From contig JAZSJQ010000044.1 in NCBI GenBank assembly GCA_045534445.1, positions 1-45,554 of the forward strand: DNA of 45,554 bases, in the 5' to 3' direction. Each line of letters begins with the position of its first letter. Positions within the stretch are counted from its first letter, which is position 1. Under the pieces are notes generated by a model. It was not told the DNA's origin. It saw nothing but the letters and a program-made list of their open reading frames with translations, and made no database searches. Positions 7,802 through 16,221 of the stretch are shown here, one piece after another. This stretch comes from JAISGQ01 sp045534445. GTDB taxonomy: Bacteria; Bacillota; Clostridia; Oscillospirales; Acutalibacteraceae. The position numbers and the translations under genes are program-made.

Positions 7802-7898
7802 GGTTATTACCACCTCTTTAAATACTCCCGTAAAAATCGCAGGTAAGGGTATCGGTGTTCCTTAAAAAGGCATACGCCCATATCCGCGACATTCGGTG
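7802..7898 (-). promoter_or_regulatory. rpsO leader, possible S15 autoregulation site
   Basis: The roughly 95-nt leader can form short stems (for example GGCGTATGCC near 7870, and GGTATC/GATACC-like pairings around 7848-7886). In several Firmicutes S15 represses its own mRNA through such leaders. Position and length suit this, but I cannot match a specific S15-leader class. Confidence 0.35.
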
Positions 7899-7905
7899 CT
7901 TGAGC

Positions 7906-7934
7906 ATTTTAACATAACTTTCCTCAAAGGTCAA
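7906..7934 (-). promoter_or_regulatory. Sigma-A promoter for rpsO-pnp
   Basis: Minus strand: TTGACC, 17-nt spacer, TAAAAT. Confidence 0.8.
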
Positions 7935-8002
7935 GCTTTATTGCTCATGATTATTATTTCTTTTTCATATATTAATAATTCAATTACAAAACATGCATAA
8001 AT

Positions 8003-8031
8003 TTGACTTTACACATCTGATGCTGTATATT
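8003..8031 (+). promoter_or_regulatory. Sigma-A promoter, first zinc-ribbon gene
   Basis: TTGACT (8003-8008), 17-nt spacer, TATATT (8026-8031), followed by GGAGG and the ATG at 8064. Confidence 0.8.
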
Positions 8032-8063
8032 AGAAACGAAAATCTGTATTGGAGGTATTATTT

Positions 8064-8774
8064 ATGTTCTGTCCTCACTGCGGCGGCAATATTCCTGATT
8101 CTTCTCAGATCTGCGACTTCTGCGACTCTCAGCTTACCACTGCACAGCCTGAGCCTGTGCGGGGTGCTTCGCCCAAGACTCACAAAAAGCGTTCAAAGAA
8201 GCCTATAATTGCCATTGTTTCCACATTGATCGTCCTTGTCGTGGCTTCTTTTCTTGTTTTCTTCTTTGCCTGCGGCGGATTCGACACAGCCGCTCAGACC
8301 TCCATCGTTGATAACTATGTCAAGGCAGTTGAAAGAGGCGACGCGCTGGCAGCTGCAACCCTCTATCATCCTGTAATCATCGAAGAAGAGGGCTATGAGA
8401 TCAATGAGTATGATGAATTTGTACTTGAAGAGGATTTCTGCTACGACCGTTACTGCGGCAAGGCTGTTAAAAGCAGTGAAATCGACATTTATACTCTGAA
8501 AGAATATCTGAATGCACTTTTCGATGCTAAGTTTGAGGACTACGATGGTCCCTACAGCGAGGACGAGATCGAAGAATACAGAGAGTCTGCATTATCCGAA
8601 ATTGATGAACTTGAAGATGCTATTCTCGATGAGGTGTCAGATTCATACGGCATAGAAGTTACAGACATTGCTATAGGCGTTGCAGATGTAAGCTTTGAAA
8701 ACGGCGATACCGAGACATACATTCTGGTTCTTCTCAAAGTCGAAGGAATATGGTATATCGGCTCTGCCACATGA
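8064..8774 (+). CDS. Zinc-ribbon membrane protein, paralogue 1
   Basis: 236 residues from the ATG at 8064 (GGAGG eight bases upstream). The N-terminal zinc ribbon has Cys3, Cys6, Cys17 and Cys20 (FCPHCGG ... ICDFC). A basic linker (KTHKKRSKKP) leads to one transmembrane helix (about 53-76) ending in FFFACGG. The C-terminal domain is external and acidic (about 78-236) and resembles NTF2-like/DUF4878-type repeats: 'IVDNYVKAVERGDALAA' near its start and 'VLLKVEGIWYIGSAT' at its end. Function unknown; related architectures are common membrane sensors or envelope proteins in Clostridia. A close paralogue follows at 8880. Confidence 0.8.
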   Translation: MFCPHCGGNIPDSSQICDFCDSQLTTAQPEPVRGASPKTHKKRSKKPIIAIVSTLIVLVVASFLVFFFACGGFDTAAQTSIVDNYVKAVERGDALAAATLYHPVIIEEEGYEINEYDEFVLEEDFCYDRYCGKAVKSSEIDIYTLKEYLNALFDAKFEDYDGPYSEDEIEEYRESALSEIDELEDAILDEVSDSYGIEVTDIAIGVADVSFENGDTETYILVLLKVEGIWYIGSAT

Positions 8775-8816
8775 GGAGACATCATCTGATCCTTTCCTAA
8801 CTCCGTTTTCCGAATA

Positions 8817-8845
8817 TTGACACAATCAAACCAATTTGATAGAAT
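8817..8845 (+). promoter_or_regulatory. Sigma-A promoter, second zinc-ribbon gene
   Basis: TTGACA (8817-8822), 17-nt spacer, TAGAAT (8840-8845). Separate promoters for the two paralogues suggest a duplication that included the promoter. Confidence 0.8.
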
Positions 8846-8879
8846 AATTCCCAAGAAACGATATTGGAGGTAATTAATC

Positions 8880-9542
8880 ATGTTCTGTCCCAATTGCGGT
8901 GCCAATCTCCCCGATTCCGCTCAGTTCTGCGGTTTCTGCGGCATTCAGATCTCTTCCAAGCCTGCCCGTACATCTCCCCTCAGCACTCTTACCAAAAAGC
9001 AGAAAACTGCCATTATCTGCGGTATCGCCGCTGTTATCGTTGCTGTATTTCTGATTTTCTTCTTTGCCTGCGGCGGCTGTGACTCCATGGCTCAGAAGGG
9101 ACTTGTTCACGACTACATAAATGCAACCGAAAAGGGCAACGCCAAAAAGGTCGTTGATTGCTACTATTCTGCAGTATTGACGGAAGAAGGCTATGAAACC
9201 GGCAAATACGAGGAATTCCTCAATGACTACGACAGTTACTATGAAGAGTATGCCGGAAAAGAAGTCAAGAAATACGATGTTACCGTCACTACTCTTGAAG
9301 AAATGCTCAAGCCTTATATGTCCCTTTATTCCGCTTACGGATATGATGTCAATGACATTCTTGACGAAGCATATGATGCATTCGAGGATGAGTATGACGC
9401 AAGGCTCTCCGATATCGCGATAGCTGTTGTCAACGTTGATTTCAAGAGCGGATACGATACCACTCTTTCCGTTGTTCTTGTAAAGATCGACGGCAGCTGG
9501 TATATTGCAGGTCTTGAGGAAGGAAGTCTCGACCTGTTCTGA
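8880..9542 (+). CDS. Zinc-ribbon membrane protein, paralogue 2
   Basis: 220 residues, preceded by GGAGG nine bases before the ATG. Same plan as the gene at 8064: zinc ribbon (Cys3, Cys6, Cys17, Cys20), short basic linker, transmembrane helix (about 42-63) ending FFFACGG, then an external domain beginning 'LVHDYINATEKGNAKKVVDCYY' and ending 'VLVKIDGSWYIAGLEEG'. The juxtamembrane FFFACGG is identical in both paralogues, while the external domains have clearly diverged. The shared start and end of the outer domain suggest a common NTF2-like fold. Function unknown. Confidence 0.8.
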   Translation: MFCPNCGANLPDSAQFCGFCGIQISSKPARTSPLSTLTKKQKTAIICGIAAVIVAVFLIFFFACGGCDSMAQKGLVHDYINATEKGNAKKVVDCYYSAVLTEEGYETGKYEEFLNDYDSYYEEYAGKEVKKYDVTVTTLEEMLKPYMSLYSAYGYDVNDILDEAYDAFEDEYDARLSDIAIAVVNVDFKSGYDTTLSVVLVKIDGSWYIAGLEEGSLDLF

Positions 9543-9556
9543 TTTTCATACTTTTC

Positions 9557-9590
9557 AAAGGGCGCCTTTTTTGGGCACCCTTTTTCTTTG
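9557..9590 (+). terminator. Terminator after the zinc-ribbon pair
   Basis: The stem AAAGGGCGCC/GGCACCCTTT (one mismatch) has a T-rich loop and is followed by TTTTTCTTTG. Confidence 0.85.
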
Positions 9591-9618
9591 TTTTTAACCA
9601 TAATTTACAATTAGGTTA

Positions 9619-9647
9619 TTGTAAACAAGCAATGAAAATGTTACAAT
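9619..9647 (+). promoter_or_regulatory. Sigma-A promoter for the pepT-ldt operon
   Basis: TTGTAA (9619-9624), 17-nt spacer, TACAAT (9642-9647). Confidence 0.75.
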
Positions 9648-9678
9648 ATAGTGTAAAACTTCAAAGGAAGTGTTTCAC

Positions 9679-10893
9679 TTGAACGCAGTCCAAAGATTTT
9701 TGAAATATGTATCCTATAATACTGTCTCTGACCCCAAGGGACAAACACGCCCCAGCACAGGACTTCAGTTCATTCTGCTGAGGGATCTTGCCTGCGAACT
9801 TGATAACATCGGTGCTGTCAATGCCCGTCTCGGCAAGGAATGCAATGTTTATGCAGAAATACCTGCAACCGAAGGCTGTGAGGCTCTGCCCGTCATCGGA
9901 CTTATCGCCCATGTTGACACCTCTCCTGCTATCTCAGGCGAGAATGTCAGGCCGTCAATAATCGAAAACTACGACGGCGGCGAAATAAAGCTGGGTCAGA
10001 GCGGATATGTGATGGATCCCGAGGAATTCCCCTCCCTTAAAGCATATGTGGGACAGGATCTTATCGTCACCGACGGCACAACTCTCCTTGGCGCAGACGA
10101 TAAGGCAGGCATTGCCGAGATAATGACCGCGGCAGAAATCCTTCTTAACGATAAATCTATCCCTCACGGAAAGATCGTCATCGCATTCACTCCCGACGAG
10201 GAGATCGGTTCGGGTGCCGATGGCTTTGACATTGAGGGCTTCGGTGCTGATTTCGCCTACACAATAGACGGCGGTAAGCTTGGCGAGCTTGAAATGGAAT
10301 GCTTCAATGCCGCTTCCGCACTCATAGACATAAAGGGCTTTTCCATTCACCCGGGTGATGCCAAGAACAAAATGGTCAATGCCGCCCGCATTGCCGCTGA
10401 ATTCGCGTCAATGATGCCTCTTTCCGATACCCCCGAGCATACCGAGGGTTACGAAGGCTTCTTCCATCTCTGCGAAATAAGCGGCTGTGAGGACAGCGCT
10501 CATCTTGAGTACATACTCCGCGATTTTGATTCGGACAAGCTTCAGTGGCGAAAGGATTTCGTAAAAAGCGCAGCAGATATGCTCAACGTCCGTTACGGTG
10601 AAGGCACTGTAAACCTGACTATTACCGACAGCTATCGCAATATGTACGAAATGGTCAGCCCTCACCCTGAGATTATCGAGCGTGCGAAAGCTGCATTTGC
10701 CGAAAACGGTGTTGAGGTCATAATGACTCCCATTCGCGGCGGCACCGATGGGGCGCGCCTTTCCTGGGAAGGTCTCCCCTGTCCCAATCTTTCTACCGGC
10801 GGTCACAATTTCCACGGCAGATTTGAATATATCCCCGTTCAGTCGCTCCTGAAAATGACTGAGGTTATCATCTCTCTTGTCCGTGCGAAATAA
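9679..10893 (+). CDS. pepT: Peptidase T (tripeptide aminopeptidase, M20)
   Basis: 404 residues from a TTG at 9679, with AAAGGAAG eight bases upstream; an in-frame GTG at 9670 overlaps that ribosome binding site. Family length is about 408. M20 metallopeptidase motifs are intact: AHVDTSPA (first zinc ligand His and Asp), GADDKAGIAEI (bridging Asp), TPDEEIGSGADGF (catalytic Glu pair) and the C-terminal IRGGTDGARLS and GGHNFHG. It removes the N-terminal residue from tripeptides in the cytoplasm. It heads a run of cell-wall genes with only 18 nt to the next ATG, so it may supply amino acids from peptide turnover. Confidence 0.95.
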   Translation: MNAVQRFLKYVSYNTVSDPKGQTRPSTGLQFILLRDLACELDNIGAVNARLGKECNVYAEIPATEGCEALPVIGLIAHVDTSPAISGENVRPSIIENYDGGEIKLGQSGYVMDPEEFPSLKAYVGQDLIVTDGTTLLGADDKAGIAEIMTAAEILLNDKSIPHGKIVIAFTPDEEIGSGADGFDIEGFGADFAYTIDGGKLGELEMECFNAASALIDIKGFSIHPGDAKNKMVNAARIAAEFASMMPLSDTPEHTEGYEGFFHLCEISGCEDSAHLEYILRDFDSDKLQWRKDFVKSAADMLNVRYGEGTVNLTITDSYRNMYEMVSPHPEIIERAKAAFAENGVEVIMTPIRGGTDGARLSWEGLPCPNLSTGGHNFHGRFEYIPVQSLLKMTEVIISLVRAK

Positions 10894-10911
10894 TTAAGGA
10901 GGTCAGCTTCT

Positions 10912-12045
10912 ATGAAATTTACCACTCGTCATCTTAGCCTTGTAATATTATTTGCATTATTATTTGCTTTCAATCTCATCTTCAGCGGTTGTTTCTGTAC
11001 AAGCCCTGCGGTTTCCGACAAAACGCCGTCCGATGAGATCTCTGTCACTGATCTCTCCGAAACAGACCTTGTATCTGATTCTGATGATGTATTCGATTCT
11101 GATGATGTGTCATTCTCTGATATAATTTCTGATACTGATATATTGTCTGAAAGCGATATGGATATTTCCGACTCCACAGTCACATCGGAAAGTGATGGCG
11201 TACTTACTACAGACTCCACCCAAAATAATTCCCGCTCTCGCGATAAGCGCAACGCTCCCGGTATTTACGGCGCTACATACGAACACAAGTATTACATCGT
11301 CGTTTATCTGAAATCACAGTCCGTATGTGTTTACGGCAAGGATTCCGAAGGTTTCTACAATAAGCTGATCAAAAGCTTTACCTGCTCCACCGGTAAGGCA
11401 GGCAGCAGCACTCCCACAGGTCTGTACTCCATTATACAAAAATTGCGCTGGGCTTACCTCAAAGGCAGTGTTGCCGGTCAGTACAGCTGCTGCTTCCGTG
11501 ATAAATACTGGCTCCATTCGGTTCCTTATAACAAAAAATCCCCCAATACCCTCAATGATGCAGCATACGACAAGCTGGGAAAAAGAGCTTCCAGCGGTTG
11601 TATCAGACTTTGCACCCGTGACGCAAAGTGGATCTATGATAACTGTGCCGTCGGTACTCAGGTATTTGTTTACAACGGATCCGGCCCTGCCGGCTCAGGT
11701 GTTCCTGCCCGAGTAGATCTTCCCGAATATGCAGGCTGGGATCCTTCTGACAGATGGTCCCCCGGCAATCCTTATTTCACCAATCCGCCTACCAGTACCT
11801 CTACTACATCTTCTACTGTCGCATCTGAGGATTCCACATCTTCTTCAACTTCTGTCTCCGATGCTACATCTGCATCGTCCTCTTCTGAGACTCCTTCCAC
11901 TTCGCCCTCTTCATCTTCGGAGACAACTGCTACAACCGCTACAACCGCTACTACCACCTCAACCACCACAACTACTACGACAACTACTACAACTGCCGCA
12001 ACAACTACAACCACAGCTGCAGCATCCGGCGACAACAATGCCTGA
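10912..12045 (+). CDS. L,D-transpeptidase (YkuD) lipoprotein 1, atypical active site
   Basis: 377 residues. The signal peptide ends in a lipobox (IFSGC, Cys27). A Ser/Asp-rich spacer (about 30-110) is followed by a YkuD domain (about 126-255) starting HKYYIVVYLKSQSVCVYGK, then a Ser/Thr tail (about 292-370) with long Thr runs. Catalytic region: LHSVPY (His202) and KRASSGCIRL with nucleophile Cys230 and Arg232. The residue before Gly-Cys is Ser228, whereas the family motif and both paralogues have His. YkuD enzymes form 3-3 cross-links or attach proteins to peptidoglycan outside the membrane. The Thr-rich tail may be a glycosylated wall-spanning stalk. It is the first of three tandem copies. 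Confidence 0.88.
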   Translation: MKFTTRHLSLVILFALLFAFNLIFSGCFCTSPAVSDKTPSDEISVTDLSETDLVSDSDDVFDSDDVSFSDIISDTDILSESDMDISDSTVTSESDGVLTTDSTQNNSRSRDKRNAPGIYGATYEHKYYIVVYLKSQSVCVYGKDSEGFYNKLIKSFTCSTGKAGSSTPTGLYSIIQKLRWAYLKGSVAGQYSCCFRDKYWLHSVPYNKKSPNTLNDAAYDKLGKRASSGCIRLCTRDAKWIYDNCAVGTQVFVYNGSGPAGSGVPARVDLPEYAGWDPSDRWSPGNPYFTNPPTSTSTTSSTVASEDSTSSSTSVSDATSASSSSETPSTSPSSSSETTATTATTATTTSTTTTTTTTTTTAATTTTTAAASGDNNA

Positions 12046-12098
12046 TCATCATAAGATGACGTTTGATTTTGCGTTCAGAAAAACGGCTTGAAAGTTTC

Positions 12099-12127
12099 TC
12101 TCCTTTCTGAAGCTCTCCGAAAGGAGA
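12099..12127 (+). terminator. Hairpin between transpeptidase genes 1 and 2
   Basis: A 9-bp stem TCTCCTTTC/GAAAGGAGA has an 11-nt loop and no U-tract. It may tune read-through or protect the upstream mRNA within the 172-nt gap. Confidence 0.45.
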
Positions 12128-12217
12128 CATCTCTTTCAAGACATTTAAGTCAACCGTTTATTATTGCGGCGGAAGTCATCCCGGTTTGTACACCATTACT
12201 GATAATTGGAGGTAACT

Positions 12218-13237
12218 ATGAAAAAACACACTCTCAGTTTTATTCTTATTGCGCTCCTTTTAACAGCTGTGCTTACTTTTTCGATTGGATGCTCCTTCCC
12301 GTTCAATAAGTGTGCCGAAAATCCGTCATCAATATTTTATCCTTCTTCCGCTGAACCTTCCCCTACGGATATTTCCGTCTCAGACGTCAGCGGAACCGAC
12401 ACAAGCAAAACCGACATAAGCAAAATCGATACAAGCAAAACTGACATAAGCAAAACTGACATAAGTTTTGACATTTCCGAATCAACGGAAGTAGCCATAA
12501 CCGATATTTCTTCCGATACCACCACTGTAACAACCACCTCGACTCTTTCATCTGACGAAAAGAATGCTCCCGGCGTCTATAAACCCAATTACAAAAAGAA
12601 GTATTATATCGTGGTTTATACGGGCAGTCAGTCTGTTGCCGTTTACGGCAAGGATCCCGAAGGCTATTACAACCGACTTGTAAAGTGCTTTACCTGCTCC
12701 ACCGGTACAGAAGGTCATGAGACACGTACAGGTCTTTACAAAATATGGAGAAAATTCCGCTGGCGCGCCCTTGTTGGCAATGTTTACGGTCAGTACAACA
12801 GCAGTATTTCAAAGGATTATCTTTTCCACTCCGTTCCCTACAAAAAAAAGAGCGTCAAAGCACTGGACAATGCGGAGTATGACAAGCTGGGCACTCCTGC
12901 CTCCCACGGCTGCATCCGCCTTTGCGTCCGTGATGCAAAGTGGATATACGATAACTGTGCAATAGACACTCAGGTGAATATCACAAATGACTCAGGTCCT
13001 GAAGGACAGGGCGTCCCCCTGAGAAATCCCGACCCGAAGTTCAAGGGCTGGGATCCCTCGGATAAATGGGCAAAAAACAATCCGTATTTCGATCCTTCTT
13101 ATACCGAGACTACTGCAACGACTACTACCACTACGACTACTGCCACTACGACTGCTGCCACTACTACCGTAACAACCGCCTCTGCTACAACAGCTACAAC
13201 AACCGCTGCTGCACCCTCCAGTGACAGCGATATATGA
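12218..13237 (+). CDS. L,D-transpeptidase (YkuD) lipoprotein 2
   Basis: 339 residues from the ATG at 12218 (GGAGG six bases upstream). Lipobox FSIGC (Cys25). The spacer includes repeats of Asp-x-Ser-Lys-Thr type (about 60-84). The YkuD domain covers about 128-256, with LFHSVPY (His204) and PASHGCIRLC (His230, Cys232, Arg234), the complete family signature. A conserved GWDPSDKW segment (about 277-284) follows, then a Thr/Ala tail. Predicted to act on peptidoglycan outside the membrane, anchored by lipid. It sits between two paralogues. Paralogue 1 shares the lipoprotein design; paralogue 3 has a transmembrane anchor instead. Confidence 0.92.
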   Translation: MKKHTLSFILIALLLTAVLTFSIGCSFPFNKCAENPSSIFYPSSAEPSPTDISVSDVSGTDTSKTDISKIDTSKTDISKTDISFDISESTEVAITDISSDTTTVTTTSTLSSDEKNAPGVYKPNYKKKYYIVVYTGSQSVAVYGKDPEGYYNRLVKCFTCSTGTEGHETRTGLYKIWRKFRWRALVGNVYGQYNSSISKDYLFHSVPYKKKSVKALDNAEYDKLGTPASHGCIRLCVRDAKWIYDNCAIDTQVNITNDSGPEGQGVPLRNPDPKFKGWDPSDKWAKNNPYFDPSYTETTATTTTTTTTATTTAATTTVTTASATTATTTAAAPSSDSDI

Positions 13238-13250
13238 AGGAGGACAAACT

Positions 13251-14390
13251 TTGGGTCACTATGCACAGGAATATAACAGAAAAATGCAGTCTCGCCAGCG
13301 TGCAGGCAGAGCCACTCTCCTGACCGTAATAACGCTGCTTTTTCTCGGCTTATCCACATGGGTAAGCATATCCCTTGAAAACGGCACCCTCTTGCGGGAA
13401 TTGGGCATCGAAGAGGAATCTGCGCCCCCGTCAGGTGTTCACGAGGAAAACTACACATTCCCAACCACACAGCCTACCACTGTTTACCAGAATTACGAAG
13501 AGGAGTCAGAAAGCGATGTTCCTCTTGATATGATGAATGATGCTCCACCTGTTGTAACTCTTACTGATGCTGAGAAGGAAAATCTCCCTGAGGTTCTCCC
13601 CACTCTTACGGATGTCATCATTGAACCCAATTATGAATCAGACCATTATATTGTCGTTTATGTCGGCACTCAGTGCGTTGTTGTTTACGGCAAGAACGAT
13701 AAGGGTCAGTATGCTGTTGAAGAAAAAGTGTTTATCTGCTCAACGGGAACAGAAAAGAACCCCACCGAGCCCGGACTTTACTCAATATTCAAAAAACAGC
13801 GCTGGGGTATGCTCATGGGTTCACCCGAGGACGGAGTCGATAATTACTGGGGTCAGTACTGTTCATCTATAGGCAACGGCTATCTTTTCCATTCCGTTCC
13901 CTATCGCGCAAAGGCCGCCGATATGATGACAATGAATATGTATAATAATCTCGGCAAGCGCGCTTCCCACGGCTGTATAAGAATGACTACTGCCGACTGC
14001 AAGTGGATATTTGATAACTGTGCATACGGCACTCAGGTTTATGTAACCGAAAAATCAGGTCCCACTGCCAAGAACCCTCCCAACCTCAATTATACCGGTA
14101 AGTACTGGGGCTTTGACCCCACCGATAAGTGGACGAAAGAAAACCCCTATTACGGCGGTATAGGCAACACCACCACCGATCCCAATGCTCCTACCACCAC
14201 CGTCCCCACCACTACCAACTCTTCTGCTCAGGCAACTGCATCATCTTCTTCCGAAACCACTGCATCAACCTCAACTTCCACTACAACAACTACCACAACG
14301 ACGACTACAACTACGACTACAACTGCAACTTCAGCAACAACCACCACAACTGCCGCTCCTCCTTCAGACGGTACCGAAGGCGGCGAATAA
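13251..14390 (+). CDS. L,D-transpeptidase (YkuD) 3, membrane-anchored
   Basis: 379 residues from a TTG at 13251, six bases after GGAGG. An in-frame GTG at 13221 overlaps the preceding gene and lacks a ribosome binding site. The basic N-terminus is followed by one transmembrane helix (about 22-41), a spacer, and a YkuD domain (about 132-266) with LFHSVPY (His214) and RASHGCIRM (His240, Cys242, Arg244). The tail is Ser/Thr-rich with an unbroken Thr run of about 15 residues. Being inserted by a helix rather than lipidated, it may work nearer the membrane or at different sites. GWDPSD-like GFDPTDKW (about 287-294) is conserved in all three copies. Confidence 0.92.
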   Translation: MGHYAQEYNRKMQSRQRAGRATLLTVITLLFLGLSTWVSISLENGTLLRELGIEEESAPPSGVHEENYTFPTTQPTTVYQNYEEESESDVPLDMMNDAPPVVTLTDAEKENLPEVLPTLTDVIIEPNYESDHYIVVYVGTQCVVVYGKNDKGQYAVEEKVFICSTGTEKNPTEPGLYSIFKKQRWGMLMGSPEDGVDNYWGQYCSSIGNGYLFHSVPYRAKAADMMTMNMYNNLGKRASHGCIRMTTADCKWIFDNCAYGTQVYVTEKSGPTAKNPPNLNYTGKYWGFDPTDKWTKENPYYGGIGNTTTDPNAPTTTVPTTTNSSAQATASSSSETTASTSTSTTTTTTTTTTTTTTTATSATTTTTAAPPSDGTEGGE

Positions 14391-14409
14391 CCCGAATTTT
14401 ATCAATGTC

Positions 14410-14438
14410 AAGTGCTGGCGGTCAAACCGTCAGCACTT
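14410..14438 (+). terminator. Hairpin between transpeptidase 3 and the ATP-grasp genes
   Basis: A 12-bp stem (14410-14421 with 14427-14438, one G-U) has a TCAAA loop and is followed by CTTTG and then the next ribosome binding site. It is probably an attenuator or partial terminator, because the ATP-grasp ATG is only 16 nt further on. Confidence 0.55.
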
Positions 14439-14454
14439 CTTTGCGGAGGTTTTT

Positions 14455-15339
14455 ATGTACGGCTGGCTTATTGTAAACGGATATTTTAAATCAGATAAAT
14501 TCGAGGAGCTTTTTTCTTTTCTTCTCACTGCCGCAGAAAAGAAAGGCATTACCCTTGAAAAGATTGAAAACTGCTCTGTGCTGGCAGATGTTCTCACAGG
14601 TGAGATCATCGCCCCTGAGACCCCCCGTCCCGATTTTGTGCTTTTCTGGGACAAGGATATTCGCCTTGCTCAGACTCTGGAAGCCTGCGGACTCAGGCTT
14701 TTCAATCCTGCAGAGGCAATAAGGCTGTGCGATGATAAATCTCTGACCTGCCTTGCACTTGCAAAGGCAGGAATCAGACAGCCCCGTTCTTTCATTGCTC
14801 CCTTTGCCTTTGCCCGTTCACCAAGAAACAATTCGAAATTTTTCAGGGAATGCGCAAAAACTCTGGGCTATCCCATGGTAATAAAGGAATGCCGAGGCTC
14901 TTTCGGCACAGGAGTACATCTTGTAAACAACGACGAGGAAACCTCTCTCCTTGTGCAGGAGCTTGGCTCCGCCCCCTGCATCGTGCAGGAGTATATAAAG
15001 GAAAGCTTCGGCAGGGATATAAGGGTAAGTGTGGTAGGTGGTAAGGCTGTTGCCGCCATGCTCAGGCAGGGCCGCGACGGTGATTTCCGTTCAAACCTTA
15101 CTCTCGGAGGACATTTTGCTCAGATAGAACCCACAAACGAACAGCTCAGCATTGCTGTTGATGCAGCAATGGCTCTCGGACTTGATTTTGCCGGAGTCGA
15201 TGTGCTGTTCGGCAAGGACGATGAGCCCATAATCTGCGAAGTCAATTCAAACGCTCATTTCAAGACCACCTTTGACTGCACCGGAGTTAACATGGCTGAG
15301 CTTATCATTGACCATATCATTTCGGAGGTGGGCAGATGA
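14455..15339 (+). CDS. RimK-like ATP-grasp ligase 1
   Basis: 294 residues from the ATG at 14455, preceded by GGAGG. ATP-grasp features: an N-terminal Rossmann-like part (MYGWLIVNGYFKS), the central ATP-binding lid YPMVIKECRGSFGTGVHLV (about 141-159), VQEYIKES, DIRVSVVGGKAVAAM, FAGVDVLFGKDD, and the metal-binding IICEVNSNAHF (about 262-272). Resembles RimK/glutathione-synthetase type enzymes that join an amino acid to a carboxylate with ATP. It overlaps the next ligase by 4 nt (ATGA) and follows three L,D-transpeptidases, suggesting a peptide- or envelope-modifying step. The substrate cannot be told from sequence. Confidence 0.85.
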   Translation: MYGWLIVNGYFKSDKFEELFSFLLTAAEKKGITLEKIENCSVLADVLTGEIIAPETPRPDFVLFWDKDIRLAQTLEACGLRLFNPAEAIRLCDDKSLTCLALAKAGIRQPRSFIAPFAFARSPRNNSKFFRECAKTLGYPMVIKECRGSFGTGVHLVNNDEETSLLVQELGSAPCIVQEYIKESFGRDIRVSVVGGKAVAAMLRQGRDGDFRSNLTLGGHFAQIEPTNEQLSIAVDAAMALGLDFAGVDVLFGKDDEPIICEVNSNAHFKTTFDCTGVNMAELIIDHIISEVGR

Positions 15340-16130
15340 GAGCGGTTGTGCTTTATGATGAGGAACGTTTTGCCCGAAACGCTAAATTTGCGGAAATGCT
15401 TGTAGTTGCCTGCGAAAAACGTGGTGTAAAAGCTGAAGCTCTGCTTAAAAATCAACTTGATTTCGGCAATCTCCCCGACCTGATAATACGCAGATGTGTA
15501 GATGACGAGCTGACCGAAAGACTTGAAAAAAGCGGTGTTTATGTCAGCAACGACAGCTGTGTTTCACGCATTGCAAACGATAAGGGGGAAACCTACCGCT
15601 TTTTTTCTGAAAAGGGCATAAATATGTGTGAAACTCTGAGCTTTGATGTTCTGCCCGAAAGCTGTCCTCTCCCCTTCCCTTGCGTAATAAAAGCGGCTGA
15701 CGGGCACGGCGGCACTCAGGTCTTCAAGGCTGAGAACGGGGCGGAATATGCCTTGGCCCGCACTGAACTTAACGGTTATTCTTCGGTAGTTCAGCCGTTT
15801 TTAGAATGTGCGAAGAGCGATGTCAGGGCGTATATGCTTGGCGGAAGGCTTCTCTGCGCGGTAAAACGAACTGCCGAGGAAGGTTTCAAAAGCAATTTTT
15901 CTCTCGGCGGCAAGGTCCGTCCTTACTTTCTTTCTGCCTCTGAAAATGCTCTTGTTGAGCAGGTTTCAGCCCTTCTCGATGCTGATTTTGTCGGCATTGA
16001 TTTCTTCCCCAACGGTGACGAGCCGATCTTAAACGAAATAGAGGATGTCGTCGGCACCCGAATGCTCTATTCTCTTGGTCTGTGTGATGCGGCGGAGGTT
16101 TTGGTTGATTTCCTTGTGAATAATAAATAA
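15336..16130 (+). CDS. RimK-like ATP-grasp ligase 2
   Basis: 264 residues; the ATG overlaps the stop of the preceding gene (translational coupling). Shorter N-terminal domain (MRAVVLYDEERFARNAKFAE), then FPCVIKAADGHGGTQVFK (about 117-134) for ATP, SDVRAYMLGGRLLCAVKR, SNFSLGGKVRPY, DFVGIDFFPNGDEPILNEIED with the Glu/Asn metal site, and VGTRMLY. Related to but not a recent copy of ligase 1, as the alignment is weak outside the ATP site. Two different ATP-grasp ligases expressed together suggest successive additions to one substrate or a heteromeric complex. It ends just before the promoter of the ffh operon. Confidence 0.82.
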   Translation: MRAVVLYDEERFARNAKFAEMLVVACEKRGVKAEALLKNQLDFGNLPDLIIRRCVDDELTERLEKSGVYVSNDSCVSRIANDKGETYRFFSEKGINMCETLSFDVLPESCPLPFPCVIKAADGHGGTQVFKAENGAEYALARTELNGYSSVVQPFLECAKSDVRAYMLGGRLLCAVKRTAEEGFKSNFSLGGKVRPYFLSASENALVEQVSALLDADFVGIDFFPNGDEPILNEIEDVVGTRMLYSLGLCDAAEVLVDFLVNNK

Positions 16131-16146
16131 AGAGCCGTTTACTCTA

Positions 16147-16175
16147 TTGACAAATACTCCAAATTGTAGTATAAT
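16147..16175 (+). promoter_or_regulatory. Consensus sigma-A promoter of the ylxM-ffh operon
   Basis: TTGACA (16147-16152), 17-nt spacer, TATAAT (16170-16175): a perfect match to the sigma-A consensus. Confidence 0.92.
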
Positions 16176-16221
16176 CCACGAATGTAAAGACAAACAACTT
16201 TACACGAAGGATGTGAAACGA

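Noticed and set aside
11729..12091. Leu/Pro-rich frame overlapping the Thr tail of transpeptidase 1
   Set aside because: It is a frame-shifted reading of ACN repeats.
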